DNA of 64,000 bases from Anoxynatronum sibiricum (lineage in GTDB: Bacteria > Bacillota > Clostridia > Peptostreptococcales > Tindalliaceae), in the NCBI RefSeq assembly GCF_039414295.1, contig NZ_JBCITM010000016.1, forward strand, positions 25,681-89,680, in the 5' to 3' direction. Position 1 is the first letter of the stretch; each line of letters opens with the position of its first letter. The position numbers were made by a program, and so were the translations under genes. Below the pieces are notes generated by a model. That model ran no database searches and had not been told where the DNA came from. It saw only the letters and a list, made by a program, of their open reading frames with translations. Below are positions 1 through 8,665 of this stretch, piece after piece.

Positions 1-218
1 TCGCCACGTGCTGTCTGAATGATTTCGTGCAGCAACAGCGTCCTAAATCGGTTAAGATCCTCCAGGCACAGAACGCTGCTCTCGTTAATCTCCGGATAGT
101 CCTGCATAATTCGATGCAACAAAGAAGGTTGCAGGCTTCTAACTTTTACCATGTGTTGTACTTTGAAGTAGTTATTACAAATTTCACAGCGTTCATCACT
201 TTTCTGTCTCGCATTCAA
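1..218 (-). CDS. DUF1003-type protein, N-terminal part (cut by window edge)
   Basis: Only the first 72 codons lie in the window. The translation has a CEIC motif near the N terminus and, after about 45 residues, the segment SSVLCLEDLNRFR. This layout (CxxC, then a CLDDLNRYR-like block) is typical of the cytoplasmic start of DUF1003 membrane proteins, whose function is unknown. I chose the TTG start at 216-218 because a GGAGG stands seven bases upstream, and the nearby ATG is in another frame that soon stops. The gene runs leftward out of the window, so the membrane part cannot be seen. Family assignment rests on motif memory only. Confidence 0.6.
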   Translation of the reverse strand, partial: MNARQKSDERCEICNNYFKVQHMVKVRSLQPSLLHRIMQDYPEINESSVLCLEDLNRFRTLLLHEIIQTARG

Positions 219-280
219 GCGGATTCCTCCTTAGTAATCATTGATAATTCGGAATGGCAACTCTTTTGCAGTGTTATATT

Positions 281-1729
281 TTACGACTTCACCGCATCTG
301 CCACCAGGTACCGGGCGTATATCTCCGCCGCCTTCATTAAACTGTCGATATGAATGCGTTCGTTTTCCTGATGGCAGGTGTCTGTCTCACCGGGAAAAAT
401 CGGTCCCCAGGAAACCATATTGGGAAGTGCCTTGGCGTAGGATGTCCCATCTGCCAGGGCAAATTCACTTTTTTGGCCGGTAACATACTCATAGGCCTGG
501 TGCATTTTCTCAAAAAAGGGGAGATGACGAGACACATATAGGGGGTCCTGGTAGTTTCGAATCTGAAAGGTGAACCCGTACTTCTGGGTCAATGCCTGAA
601 ATTCCCTTTCCAGATCCTGTAAGCTGACGCCGTACCGGTGGCGGATGTTCAGGTTCAGCTTGACTTTGTCTTCTTCAAATAAAAAAACTGTTGGCACTAC
701 ACTGTTTTCACCCATATACTCTCCCTGGTACAGGCTGTGACTGTTATCAAAGCCAAGGGTGGAGCCATCATGGCAGCCGTTGAAAAGCTGGATGAAATCC
801 ATCACCCTTCTGAAGGACGGGTGCAGCAGCTGTTCTTTTTGGTCCAGTTCAGCCAGTATTTCCACGAGCAGGCTAATGGCATTCACACCCTTTTGGGGCA
901 GCGAGCTGTGACTGGAAATGCCTTTCGCATTAAGCTGGAAGCGGTTCTCCTCGCACCTCACGCCGACAGATGATGGTATGCCTCCCATGGGAACAGCCTT
1001 CGCCTGGCGACTGCCGATGACCTGTTGAGCCTGCCTGGAAAGCCTGCGACACTGGTCTCCCGTATCTGTTTTGATCACCAATAGCCCGCTGGAAGGAATG
1101 GTGTTTTCGCTGTCTCCAGCTGTCAGGGTGATTATTTCATACGCCGGCTGCTGTTCCACGTCAAAGGTCAACTGCACATCGGCGTAGCCCTTTTCCATGT
1201 GGTGCACGGGAAAGTCACCATCCGGTGTAAACCCGTAATCCGGCGGTGTGAAGGCCTGTCTGAAATGTGCCATGTCTGTCCAACTGCTTTCTTCCTGGGT
1301 ACCGATGATGAGCCGGATCCGCTTTTTCATGGGCAGATTCAGTCGATGCATCAGACGAAGAATGGTATAAATCACAATGGTGGGCCCTTTGTCGTCCACA
1401 GCGCCCCGACCAATAATCCACTCACCGTTAACCGTACCTGTAAAGGGATCCGTCTCCCATTTCTGAAGGTCACCGACTCCCACCACATCCACATGGGTAA
1501 GGATGCCAATGGTTTCTTCTCCCTGTCCAATTTCAATAACACCGCAGTCTTCCTCAGGCGTATGGCTGACCCTCATGCCCTGTTGTGCTGCTTTTTCAAG
1601 GATCCAAAAGAGCGCCAGGCGGTTTTCTGCCTGGTTTGCTGTGATGCTTTGAAAGCCGATGAGTTCCACCAGGTCTTTGATCATGTCATTCTTTTCTTCC
1701 TGAAGGCACTGCAGTAATTGATCAATCAT
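281..1729 (-). CDS. M20-family dipeptidase (PepV/Sapep-like)
   Basis: This is a 482-residue zinc peptidase of the M20 family, longer than amidohydrolase-type members and close in size to PepV/Sapep dipeptidases. Metal-site motifs are visible: LTHVDVV (His79, Asp81), GRGAVDDKGP (Asp112), GTQEESSW (Glu145, Glu146) and FTPDGDFP (Asp172). It should act in the cytoplasm on short peptides. The ATG at 1729 overlaps the stop of the OppF-type ATPase gene by eight bases, so translation is probably coupled and the peptidase is the last gene of the peptide-uptake operon. A longer reading frame extends upstream but lies inside the ATPase gene and has no ribosome site. Confidence 0.88.
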   Translation of the reverse strand: MIDQLLQCLQEEKNDMIKDLVELIGFQSITANQAENRLALFWILEKAAQQGMRVSHTPEEDCGVIEIGQGEETIGILTHVDVVGVGDLQKWETDPFTGTVNGEWIIGRGAVDDKGPTIVIYTILRLMHRLNLPMKKRIRLIIGTQEESSWTDMAHFRQAFTPPDYGFTPDGDFPVHHMEKGYADVQLTFDVEQQPAYEIITLTAGDSENTIPSSGLLVIKTDTGDQCRRLSRQAQQVIGSRQAKAVPMGGIPSSVGVRCEENRFQLNAKGISSHSSLPQKGVNAISLLVEILAELDQKEQLLHPSFRRVMDFIQLFNGCHDGSTLGFDNSHSLYQGEYMGENSVVPTVFLFEEDKVKLNLNIRHRYGVSLQDLEREFQALTQKYGFTFQIRNYQDPLYVSRHLPFFEKMHQAYEYVTGQKSEFALADGTSYAKALPNMVSWGPIFPGETDTCHQENERIHIDSLMKAAEIYARYLVADAVKS

Positions 1730-2738
1730 GGCTTTTCTCCTGTGTTTTCTTTTTTTCAATGAGATGACAGGCCGCCAGGTGGTGTGGATTGACCGCCTGC
1801 AGTACTGGCTCCTCTTCCCGGCACCGGTCAAAGGCATGCGGGCATCGGGGATGAAAGCGGCAGCCTGCGGGGATGTTTGTCGGGTTGGGCGATTCGCCGG
1901 ACAGGACTTTCCGCTGACGGTGCCGGTTGACTTCCGGTATGGGCATCACGTCAAGCAATGCTTGGGTATAAGGGTGTTCAGCCTGTTTGATGACGGTGTC
2001 TGATTCGCCAATTTCCATGATTTTTCCCAGGTACATAATGGCGATGCGGTCAGAAATCAGCCAGGCCAGGGAGAGGTCATGGGTGATAAAGAGAAATGCC
2101 AGGCCCTTGGATTCCTTCAGTTCCACCAGCAGTTTCAGAATGCCCGCCCGAATGGAGACGTCAAGCATGGAGACCGGTTCGTCTGCCACGATGAATGCCG
2201 GGTCGAGGATCAGGGCGCTGGCAATGGCCACCCGCTGCCGCTGACCACCGCTGAGTTCATAGGGGTACCGGTAAAGATAGCTTTCCGGCGGGTCCAGGCC
2301 GGCGTCCTGTAAGGCTTTCATCACCCGCTCCTTCCGCTCCGCTTCGGTTTTAACCAGCCCGTTGACCTCCAGTGGTTCTGCCACAATATCGATAATCAGA
2401 TTTCGGGGGTTTAAACTCTGGTAGGGATCCTGAAAAATCACCTGGGCTTTTTGCCGAAAGCGGCGGGTCTCCTTTTTGTGTTTAAAATTCACCGCCTGAT
2501 TCTGGAAAAGAATTTCGCCTTCAGCAATGTCCACCAAATGCAGAATAGCTTTTCCCAGGGTGGTCTTGCCGCTGCCGCTTTCCCCCACCAGGGATAGTAT
2601 TTCCCCTTTTTTGATGGTTAAATCCACACCGTCAACGGCCCGTACCAGTGGCATTTCTTTCGTCAGCAGTTCTTTCAGGAACGACTGTTTTTCCACAAAG
2701 GTGACTTTCAAGTTTTTCAACTCCACCACCTTATCCAT
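1722..2738 (-). CDS. oppF: Peptide ABC transporter ATP-binding protein (OppF/DppF type)
   Basis: A 338-residue ATPase of the peptide/nickel ABC importer class. It shows Walker A GESGSGKTT, signature LSGGQRQRV, Walker B followed by DEP, and the C-terminal oligopeptide-transporter domain with the CRFHPRCPHAF block. It would pair with the OppD-type ATPase encoded just upstream to energise peptide import at the inner face of the membrane. The ATG at 2738 is preceded by GGAGGTGCG and overlaps the stop of oppD by eight bases, which fits translational coupling. Opp versus Dpp specificity cannot be told from the ATPase. Confidence 0.9.
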   Translation of the reverse strand: MDKVVELKNLKVTFVEKQSFLKELLTKEMPLVRAVDGVDLTIKKGEILSLVGESGSGKTTLGKAILHLVDIAEGEILFQNQAVNFKHKKETRRFRQKAQVIFQDPYQSLNPRNLIIDIVAEPLEVNGLVKTEAERKERVMKALQDAGLDPPESYLYRYPYELSGGQRQRVAIASALILDPAFIVADEPVSMLDVSIRAGILKLLVELKESKGLAFLFITHDLSLAWLISDRIAIMYLGKIMEIGESDTVIKQAEHPYTQALLDVMPIPEVNRHRQRKVLSGESPNPTNIPAGCRFHPRCPHAFDRCREEEPVLQAVNPHHLAACHLIEKKKTQEKSHD

Positions 2739-3696
2739 TGAACGCACCTCCAAAATGACAGGCATAGGCATGGCCGTCTCCGGCAGCTGTCATACCCGGC
2801 TCCTCTTCCCGGCAGATTTCTTTGGCATAATCACAGCGGGGATGGAACCGGCACCCTGAGGGGGGTCGAATCAGGTCCGGCGGTGTTCCCATAATGGGCT
2901 CCGGCATCTGTTTCGGTCCGCGGATATGAGGGAAGGCCCTGAGCAGTCGATAGGTGTACGGATGCATGTGCTCGTGGTATATGTCTTCTGTGCTGCCCAT
3001 CTCCACAATCTTCCCTGCATACATGACGGCGATCCGGTCACAGGTTTCTCCCAGAATGGACAGGTCGTGGGTGATGAGGATCAGCCCCATGTTCAGGTTT
3101 TGGCGGAGTTTGTCCAGCAGGTTGAGAATCTGAGCCTGCACCATCACGTCCAGGGCTGTGGTGGGTTCGTCACCGATGACCAGCTTGGGGTCACAGGCAA
3201 GCGCCATGGCAATCATGGCCCGCTGCTTCATGCCACCGCTGAACTCGTGGGGGTAGCCGCTGATGCGGTCTGGCTCCAGCTCAACCAGTTCAAAGAGTTC
3301 CTTTGCCCGGCCCCAGGCCTGCTGATGGGACACCTGCTGGTGCAGCACCACCGCTTCGGCAATCTGCTCACCGATTTTCATCACAGGATTCAAGGCGTTC
3401 ATGGCTCCCTGAAAGATCATGGAAATCTCTTTCCAGCGTCGTTTGCGAATTTCGTCATCTGACAGTGCTGTCAAATTAACCGCTTCCAGGTATATGTTGC
3501 CACTCTGGATTTTCCCTTCTGGGGGCAGCAATCGATTGATGGAAAGGGCCGTGGTGGTTTTTCCACAGCCTGACTCCCCCACCAGGCCCAGGCACTGGCC
3601 GTATGCCAGGGTAAAGCTGACGTCATCCACCGCCTTGACGATCCCCTGAGAGATATGAAAATAGGTTTTCAGATTTTCCACACGCAGCAGTTCCAT
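2731..3696 (-). CDS. oppD: Peptide ABC transporter ATP-binding protein (OppD/DppD type)
   Basis: A 321-residue ABC ATPase with Walker A GESGCGKTT, signature FSGGMKQRA, Walker B ending in IGDEPTTALD, and the C-terminal CRFHPRCDYA block typical of OppD/DppD. It is the first of two ATPases in this operon. It starts three bases after the stop of the upstream permease gene and ends inside the start of oppF, so the five transporter genes are tightly packed and probably made together. It is standard in length and has no missing motifs. Confidence 0.9.
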   Translation of the reverse strand: MELLRVENLKTYFHISQGIVKAVDDVSFTLAYGQCLGLVGESGCGKTTTALSINRLLPPEGKIQSGNIYLEAVNLTALSDDEIRKRRWKEISMIFQGAMNALNPVMKIGEQIAEAVVLHQQVSHQQAWGRAKELFELVELEPDRISGYPHEFSGGMKQRAMIAMALACDPKLVIGDEPTTALDVMVQAQILNLLDKLRQNLNMGLILITHDLSILGETCDRIAVMYAGKIVEMGSTEDIYHEHMHPYTYRLLRAFPHIRGPKQMPEPIMGTPPDLIRPPSGCRFHPRCDYAKEICREEEPGMTAAGDGHAYACHFGGAFNG

Positions 3697-3699
3697 GGC

Positions 3700-4578
3700 T
3701 TATCTCCTCCGCAGCTTCGGGTTCAGGATTTCATCAAAGGCATAGCCCAGAAAGGTGAAGGCCAGTACCACCAGCACCACACAGAGCCCGGGGGGAAGAA
3801 AAAACCAGTAGGCACCGGAACTGGCCGCCCCGGACTGAAAGGCGTAATGCAGCATCATGCCCCAGCTGGGCCGGGTGGGATCCCCCAACCCCAGAAAACT
3901 CAGGGTGGTTTCGGAGATGATGGCCACTGCTGTCACCAGGATGGTGTTGGCAAACACCAGGGGGAATACGTTGGGCAGGATATGCCGCATCATAATGGTG
4001 CTGTGGTCGGCGCCAATGGCCCTGGCCCGTTCAATAAAGGGACGTTCTTTCACCGACAGAGTCTGCGAACGGACAACCCTGGCGGTGCCTGCCCAGCTGG
4101 TAAGGCCGATGACCAGGATGATGATCCAGACACTGGAGCCCAGAATGGCGGCCAGCACCAGCACCAGGGGCAGCCAGGGGATCACCAGGAAGAAGTCGGT
4201 AACCCGCATGAGGATGCTGTCGATGGCTTTGCCAAAATACCCGGAGATGATCCCGACGGAGGTACCCAGAAACATGGAGATCAGTGTTGCCAGAATGCCC
4301 ACCATCAGTGAGATGCGGGCGCCGGAAAGCAGGTTTCTGAAAATGTCCCTTCCCAGGTTGTCCGTTCCCAGAAAATGAGTGGTGCTGGGGGGCTGAAGAA
4401 TGGTTTCCACGGTTCCGAATTCCATGGGGTTATAGGGGAAAATCAGTGGCCCGATGATGGCAGCCACTGTGAAAAACCCCAGAATAAGAGCCCCGGAGAT
4501 GGCCATCCCGTTGCTTTTGAAGCTGGTCCAGAAGTGTGCCAGCTTTTTTAGTCTCATTTCCCGATAGATTGAGCTCAT
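3700..4578 (-). CDS. oppC: Peptide ABC transporter permease (OppC/DppC type)
   Basis: A 292-residue inner-membrane permease with about six hydrophobic segments. The first is near residues 25-50. The EAA-type loop appears as VRSQTLSVKERPFIERARAIG, the ATPase contact region of binding-protein-dependent permeases. A FLGTDNLGRD motif typical of OppC/DppC N-terminal regions is present. It sits between the OppB-type permease and the OppD-type ATPase with gaps of 11 and 3 bases. Confidence 0.9.
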   Translation of the reverse strand: MSSIYREMRLKKLAHFWTSFKSNGMAISGALILGFFTVAAIIGPLIFPYNPMEFGTVETILQPPSTTHFLGTDNLGRDIFRNLLSGARISLMVGILATLISMFLGTSVGIISGYFGKAIDSILMRVTDFFLVIPWLPLVLVLAAILGSSVWIIILVIGLTSWAGTARVVRSQTLSVKERPFIERARAIGADHSTIMMRHILPNVFPLVFANTILVTAVAIISETTLSFLGLGDPTRPSWGMMLHYAFQSGAASSGAYWFFLPPGLCVVLVVLAFTFLGYAFDEILNPKLRRR

Positions 4579-4589
4579 GCTGTTCTCCT

Positions 4590-5558
4590 TTATTCCCGCA
4601 CACGGGGGTCCAGGTAGCCATAGGTCACATCCGCAATCAGGTTGGCTACAATCACGCTGAGGGTGATCAACAGAAAAATGCCCTGAAGCAAGGGATAATC
4701 CCTGGCTTTCAGCGCATCAAACATCAGCCTGCCCAGACCTGGCCAGGAAAAGATGGTTTCCACCTGTATGGTGCCGCCGATGACCAGCCCCAGGTTGATG
4801 GCAATGATGGTGATCATGGGGAGCATGGCATTGGGAAGGGCATGTTTTCGTATGAGATAAGTGTCGTCAAACCCTTTTGCCCTGGCGGTGGTCATGTAGT
4901 CTTCAGTCAGTACATCCAATAAAGTATTCCGCATGGTGAGGGTGTATTCACCAATGAGCACCAGGCTCAGGGTCATCACTGGCAGCACCAGGTGCCGGGC
5001 GGCATCCTTTATCATGGCCAACTGATTGGGGAAGGACTGCCCCGGCGTTAACATGCCGGAAGTGGGAAACCAGCGCAGGCTGACGCTGAACACGGCAATC
5101 AGAATGATCCCCAGCCAGAAAGTGGGCATGGAATAAGTCACCAGAGAAAAACTGAGGGAAGCTATGTCAATGCGGCTGCCACGTTTCCAGGCAGCAAGCA
5201 CTCCCAGCACCATACCGGCGATGGTGGCCAGTATCTGGGCCAGTCCCACCATCAACACTGTGGGCATGATCCGGGCGACAATGACCTGGGTCACCGGCTG
5301 GCGGTAAAGAAAGGAGGTGCCCAGGTCACCGGTAAACAGGTGCTTAAGGTAGATCCCGAACTGTACATACCAGGACTGGTTCAGCCCAAAAAGTTCCCGG
5401 GTCCGTTCAATGGCTTCCTGAGATGCCCGGGGATTGCGCATGATCATGGCCAGGGGATTCCCCGGCATGATTCGAAAGAGCACATAATTAAAGACCAGCA
5501 CAAAAAAGATGGTTGCCAGTGACTGGATGATCTTTTTCCCCAGGTATTGTCGTTTCAC
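4590..5558 (-). CDS. oppB: Peptide ABC transporter permease (OppB/DppB type)
   Basis: A 322-residue permease beginning with a charged stretch and a first membrane helix. It contains FRIMPGNPLAM, the P-G-P block common to OppB/DppB, and an EAA loop (EDYMTTARAKGFDD). It ends with YGYLDPRVRE, the usual OppB/DppB C terminus. It is the first membrane component downstream of the binding-protein gene, separated by 120 bases in which I see no clear terminator, so it may be read through from that gene. Confidence 0.9.
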   Translation of the reverse strand: MKRQYLGKKIIQSLATIFFVLVFNYVLFRIMPGNPLAMIMRNPRASQEAIERTRELFGLNQSWYVQFGIYLKHLFTGDLGTSFLYRQPVTQVIVARIMPTVLMVGLAQILATIAGMVLGVLAAWKRGSRIDIASLSFSLVTYSMPTFWLGIILIAVFSVSLRWFPTSGMLTPGQSFPNQLAMIKDAARHLVLPVMTLSLVLIGEYTLTMRNTLLDVLTEDYMTTARAKGFDDTYLIRKHALPNAMLPMITIIAINLGLVIGGTIQVETIFSWPGLGRLMFDALKARDYPLLQGIFLLITLSVIVANLIADVTYGYLDPRVRE

Positions 5559-5678
5559 TCAACCACCCCCTCGCGTCTCGCTAAAGCAGCCTTCAGTCGT
5601 TTCACGGTACTTGCCTGTTTTTAGATCGCTGCCCTCTTGTGCTGCTGACAATTGATTTTGCATGATTTCCTTCTATTG

Positions 5679-7430
5679 CTAACGATAGGAGTTGGCTGCT
5701 TTCTTCTTTCGGAAAACAAAGAAGGCAACGACTGCCATTATTCCCAGGCCGCCGATGATATGACCTAAAGAATCGGAACCTCCCGTTGCTGGCACCGTTG
5801 CATCGCCGGCACCGGCCACAGGCTGAAGGTTCAGGTAGTTGTAATTGGTCAAATTAAAGAAATAACCGCCTTCATCAGGTATTCGTCTCCAGCCTGTCCA
5901 TCTGGATGTATTCACTGCCTGCAGGCTGTTATCGTAGAACAGGATGATGTAGGGTGCTTCTTCATAAAGAATCTGTTGCATTTTCCACACTACTTCCCGC
6001 CGCTCATCTGGGTCCATGATGGTCTGCTGTTCCATAAACAGCCGGTCATAGGTTTCGTTGGAATAATTGGAATCACTCATGTTTCCGATCTGACTGGTGG
6101 TCATCACATTGAGAATGGTGGTGGGGTCAAGGTCAGCCCCCCATCCCCAGATAAACATATCAACATCACCGGAGTAGATCTTATCCATTAACGCACCGTC
6201 ATCCACCGTTTCGATGTTGAACTTGATGCCCGCTTCTGCCACCATGCCGGCAATCATTTGGCCAGCCTGCACTTCGTTGGCATTATCCGCCCGCAGGGTT
6301 AGCAAGAATTCCAGAGGAGTACCATCCGGAGCCTGTCGAATACCGTCGCCGTTCAGGTCTGCAAAGCCGGCTTCTTCCAAAACCTGGTTGGCCATCAGTA
6401 CATCGTAATCACGCAGCTCAGCTGATGTGGGCTCGTAATGATAGAACCCTTCCGGCGGTACCAGGGTGGTACCCACACTTCCCTGGCCGGAATACACCAT
6501 ATCTAAAATCCGCTGTTTATCAATGCTGTATTCAATGGCGTGACGGACAGGAGGTTCGAGCAGCAGTGGGTGTGATGTGGAAGAAGGGTCGTCCCAGCTG
6601 TTAAAGGAGAGTTCCACAAAGCCCAGCTCCACTGCAGCAATGGCGTCAATGCTTGCATCGCTGTTTAACACCTCCAACTGGCTTGGGCTGAAGTTGGTGG
6701 CTGCGTCAATTTCCCCCAGCCGCAGGGATTGGGCCATGGTGTCTGTGTTGGCATAAAGCACGAAGATCAATTCGTCTATTTGGGGGCGGCCATGAAACGT
6801 CTCTTCGTTGGCGGCGAGTTTCAGGTACTCCCCCGGCCGAAACTCTTCAAACCGAAAAGGACCTGTGCCGACCGGACTACTGTTAGGCCAGGCGTCATAT
6901 TCATCAGGAGACACTTCTGACCAGATATGGGCCGGCAGAATGGGACAGGCATTCAGCAACATATTGGCTTTCGGCAGTTCCGTACGGATGACCAGGGTTG
7001 TTTCATCCGGGGTCGACACTTCCGTCATGCCTCCCAGGGAACCGGAATACATGCCCAGTTCATTTTCCATCAACAGCTCATAGGTGAATTTCACGTCGGC
7101 CGAGGTAAAGGGGGTGTCATCGTGCCATTTCACATCATCCCGCAGGGTAAAGGTCCACTCCAGCTGGTCATCACTGATCTGCCAATCTGTTGCCAGCCCC
7201 GGAGCTGTTTCCAGGTTTTCATCAAGCATCACCAAGGGATCGTACACCAGCTGAAACACTTCATAACCAATCTGGCTGTAAGAAATCAGAGGACTGAGTG
7301 AATCCACTTCCACCGTTACGCCAACCCGCATGGTATTCAGCGGCTCTTGTGCACCTGTGACAGGTGCTGCCAGCATCATCACCGTCAAGGCCAGGATCAC
7401 CGCCATGGATACGCACCTTTTCCTTTTCAC
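5679..7430 (-). CDS. Peptide-binding protein with C-terminal membrane anchor
   Basis: A 583-residue family-5 solute-binding protein (OppA/DppA type). It has an N-terminal signal peptide (about residues 1-27) and then a domain with the typical WTFTLRDDVKWHDD block. Unusually, no lipobox cysteine follows the signal. The C terminus instead has VPATGGSDS, a hydrophobic helix (LGHIIGGLGIMAVVAFFVF) and a basic tail RKKK. That layout resembles a sortase signal or a plain C-terminal anchor. The GTG start at 7430 has GGAG eight bases upstream. It would capture peptides outside the cell for the OppBCDF proteins encoded downstream. Confidence 0.88.
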   Translation of the reverse strand: MKRKRCVSMAVILALTVMMLAAPVTGAQEPLNTMRVGVTVEVDSLSPLISYSQIGYEVFQLVYDPLVMLDENLETAPGLATDWQISDDQLEWTFTLRDDVKWHDDTPFTSADVKFTYELLMENELGMYSGSLGGMTEVSTPDETTLVIRTELPKANMLLNACPILPAHIWSEVSPDEYDAWPNSSPVGTGPFRFEEFRPGEYLKLAANEETFHGRPQIDELIFVLYANTDTMAQSLRLGEIDAATNFSPSQLEVLNSDASIDAIAAVELGFVELSFNSWDDPSSTSHPLLLEPPVRHAIEYSIDKQRILDMVYSGQGSVGTTLVPPEGFYHYEPTSAELRDYDVLMANQVLEEAGFADLNGDGIRQAPDGTPLEFLLTLRADNANEVQAGQMIAGMVAEAGIKFNIETVDDGALMDKIYSGDVDMFIWGWGADLDPTTILNVMTTSQIGNMSDSNYSNETYDRLFMEQQTIMDPDERREVVWKMQQILYEEAPYIILFYDNSLQAVNTSRWTGWRRIPDEGGYFFNLTNYNYLNLQPVAGAGDATVPATGGSDSLGHIIGGLGIMAVVAFFVFRKKKAANSYR

Positions 7431-7506
7431 CTTTCATTCTCCTTTTTTTCTCGTGAATGGTTGGTATTTCTTCTGTGGATTTGATTCTTCCGGCGGCCCC
7501 TGTTTT

Positions 7507-8454
7507 CTATGGTTCCACGGCACTTTCCAATATTTCCAGCTCTTTTTTATCGGCATTGAGCCGTGCCCGAACCCCCAGCGGAAGGGTGGCCATATCCTTC
7601 GTATGACCGATGGGAAGCCCGTAAATGGCAGGTTTTTTCAAAGGCTTCAGGTATTCCTGAAGGAGGTCTTCCGTACTCAAATCCACATAATATCCCGGAT
7701 TATGCTGACTTGGCCGGCAGTTGATGCACTCACCCACCACGATGCCCACCGCCTCCTGCAGCTTGCCGGCATTGGCCAGGTGAGTAAGCATATGATCGAT
7801 GATCCAGGGTTCTGTGTCCAACTCTTCAAGAAAAAGTATTTTGCCCGCAGTCTCGATCTCATAGGGTGTTCCAAGGGTGGCGCAGACCAATGTTAAATTA
7901 CCGCCTGTTAAAATACCTTCCGCTTTTCCCGGGTAAATAAGATCGATATATTTTTTCTCATCCGCCAGTTGTATTTTCCCCATGGGCTCCGGTTTTGTCA
8001 GGGCTCTGAACAGTGATTCCTTGGTGTAACTGGTGAGTTCTTCCGCATTGAAACGGGACATACTGGGACCATGAAAGGTGATCAGTCCTGTATTTTTAAG
8101 AACAGCCAAATGCAGTGAAGTAATGTCACTGAATCCGATAAATATTTTGGGGTTCTGGCCTACCACTTCGAAATCGATGTATTTTAACATTCTGGCAGAT
8201 CCGTAGCCGCCCTGAGTGACAAAAATGGCATCAATGTCTTTTCTGGCAAACATGTCATTGAAATCCTCCGCCCGCTCCAGATCGGTTCCGGCTACAAACC
8301 CCTTACGCTTGTTGAGATTTTTCGACAGCTGAACCTTATACCCCCATTTCTTCAGGGTTTCAATCCCCCGAACCACATCGCTGCTCCGGTAAGAAGGGCT
8401 TGCTGGGGAAATCACACCGATGGTATCTCCTGGTTGAAGCATTTTGGGTTTCAT
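7507..8454 (-). CDS. LD-carboxypeptidase, S66 family (LdcA/MccF-like)
   Basis: A 315-residue S66 serine peptidase. Typical blocks are visible: GDTIGVISPASP at the N terminus, FVTQGGYGSARML, the nucleophile-region motif GFSDIT, and the late His block GLPIGHTKDMATLPLG. Family members either remove the terminal D-Ala from murein tetrapeptides (LdcA) or act on peptidyl nucleotides (MccF). It has no signal peptide, so it should be cytoplasmic. It lies directly upstream of the peptide-importer genes on the same strand, 76 bases from the binding protein, which favours a murein-peptide role by context only. The ATG at 8454 has GGAGG eight bases upstream. Confidence 0.85.
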   Translation of the reverse strand: MKPKMLQPGDTIGVISPASPSYRSSDVVRGIETLKKWGYKVQLSKNLNKRKGFVAGTDLERAEDFNDMFARKDIDAIFVTQGGYGSARMLKYIDFEVVGQNPKIFIGFSDITSLHLAVLKNTGLITFHGPSMSRFNAEELTSYTKESLFRALTKPEPMGKIQLADEKKYIDLIYPGKAEGILTGGNLTLVCATLGTPYEIETAGKILFLEELDTEPWIIDHMLTHLANAGKLQEAVGIVVGECINCRPSQHNPGYYVDLSTEDLLQEYLKPLKKPAIYGLPIGHTKDMATLPLGVRARLNADKKELEILESAVEP

Positions 8455-8612
8455 CCTTATTCCTCCAATGGATTCATGACACATTTATCTGGGAAAATCG
8501 GTGGACGCCAGCAAGTTATGTCTGCATTTTTCGCATGAAACTGTGTTCATCTCTAAGACAAAGATACCCGATATCATCGTTCATTATCATCACCCTGATG
8601 GGCTTATATTCA

Positions 8613-8646
8613 TAAAAAAAACTGCAGATCTCCATTGGATCCGCAG
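8613..8646 (-). terminator. Rho-independent terminator of the hybrid kinase gene
   Basis: On the minus strand, arms CTGCGGATC and GATCTGCAG (one mismatch) surround a seven-base loop and are followed by a run of eight T. It lies 20 bases after the stop of the kinase gene, in the correct orientation. Confidence 0.8.
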
Positions 8647-8665
8647 CATGTTCTTTTCACCCCGG

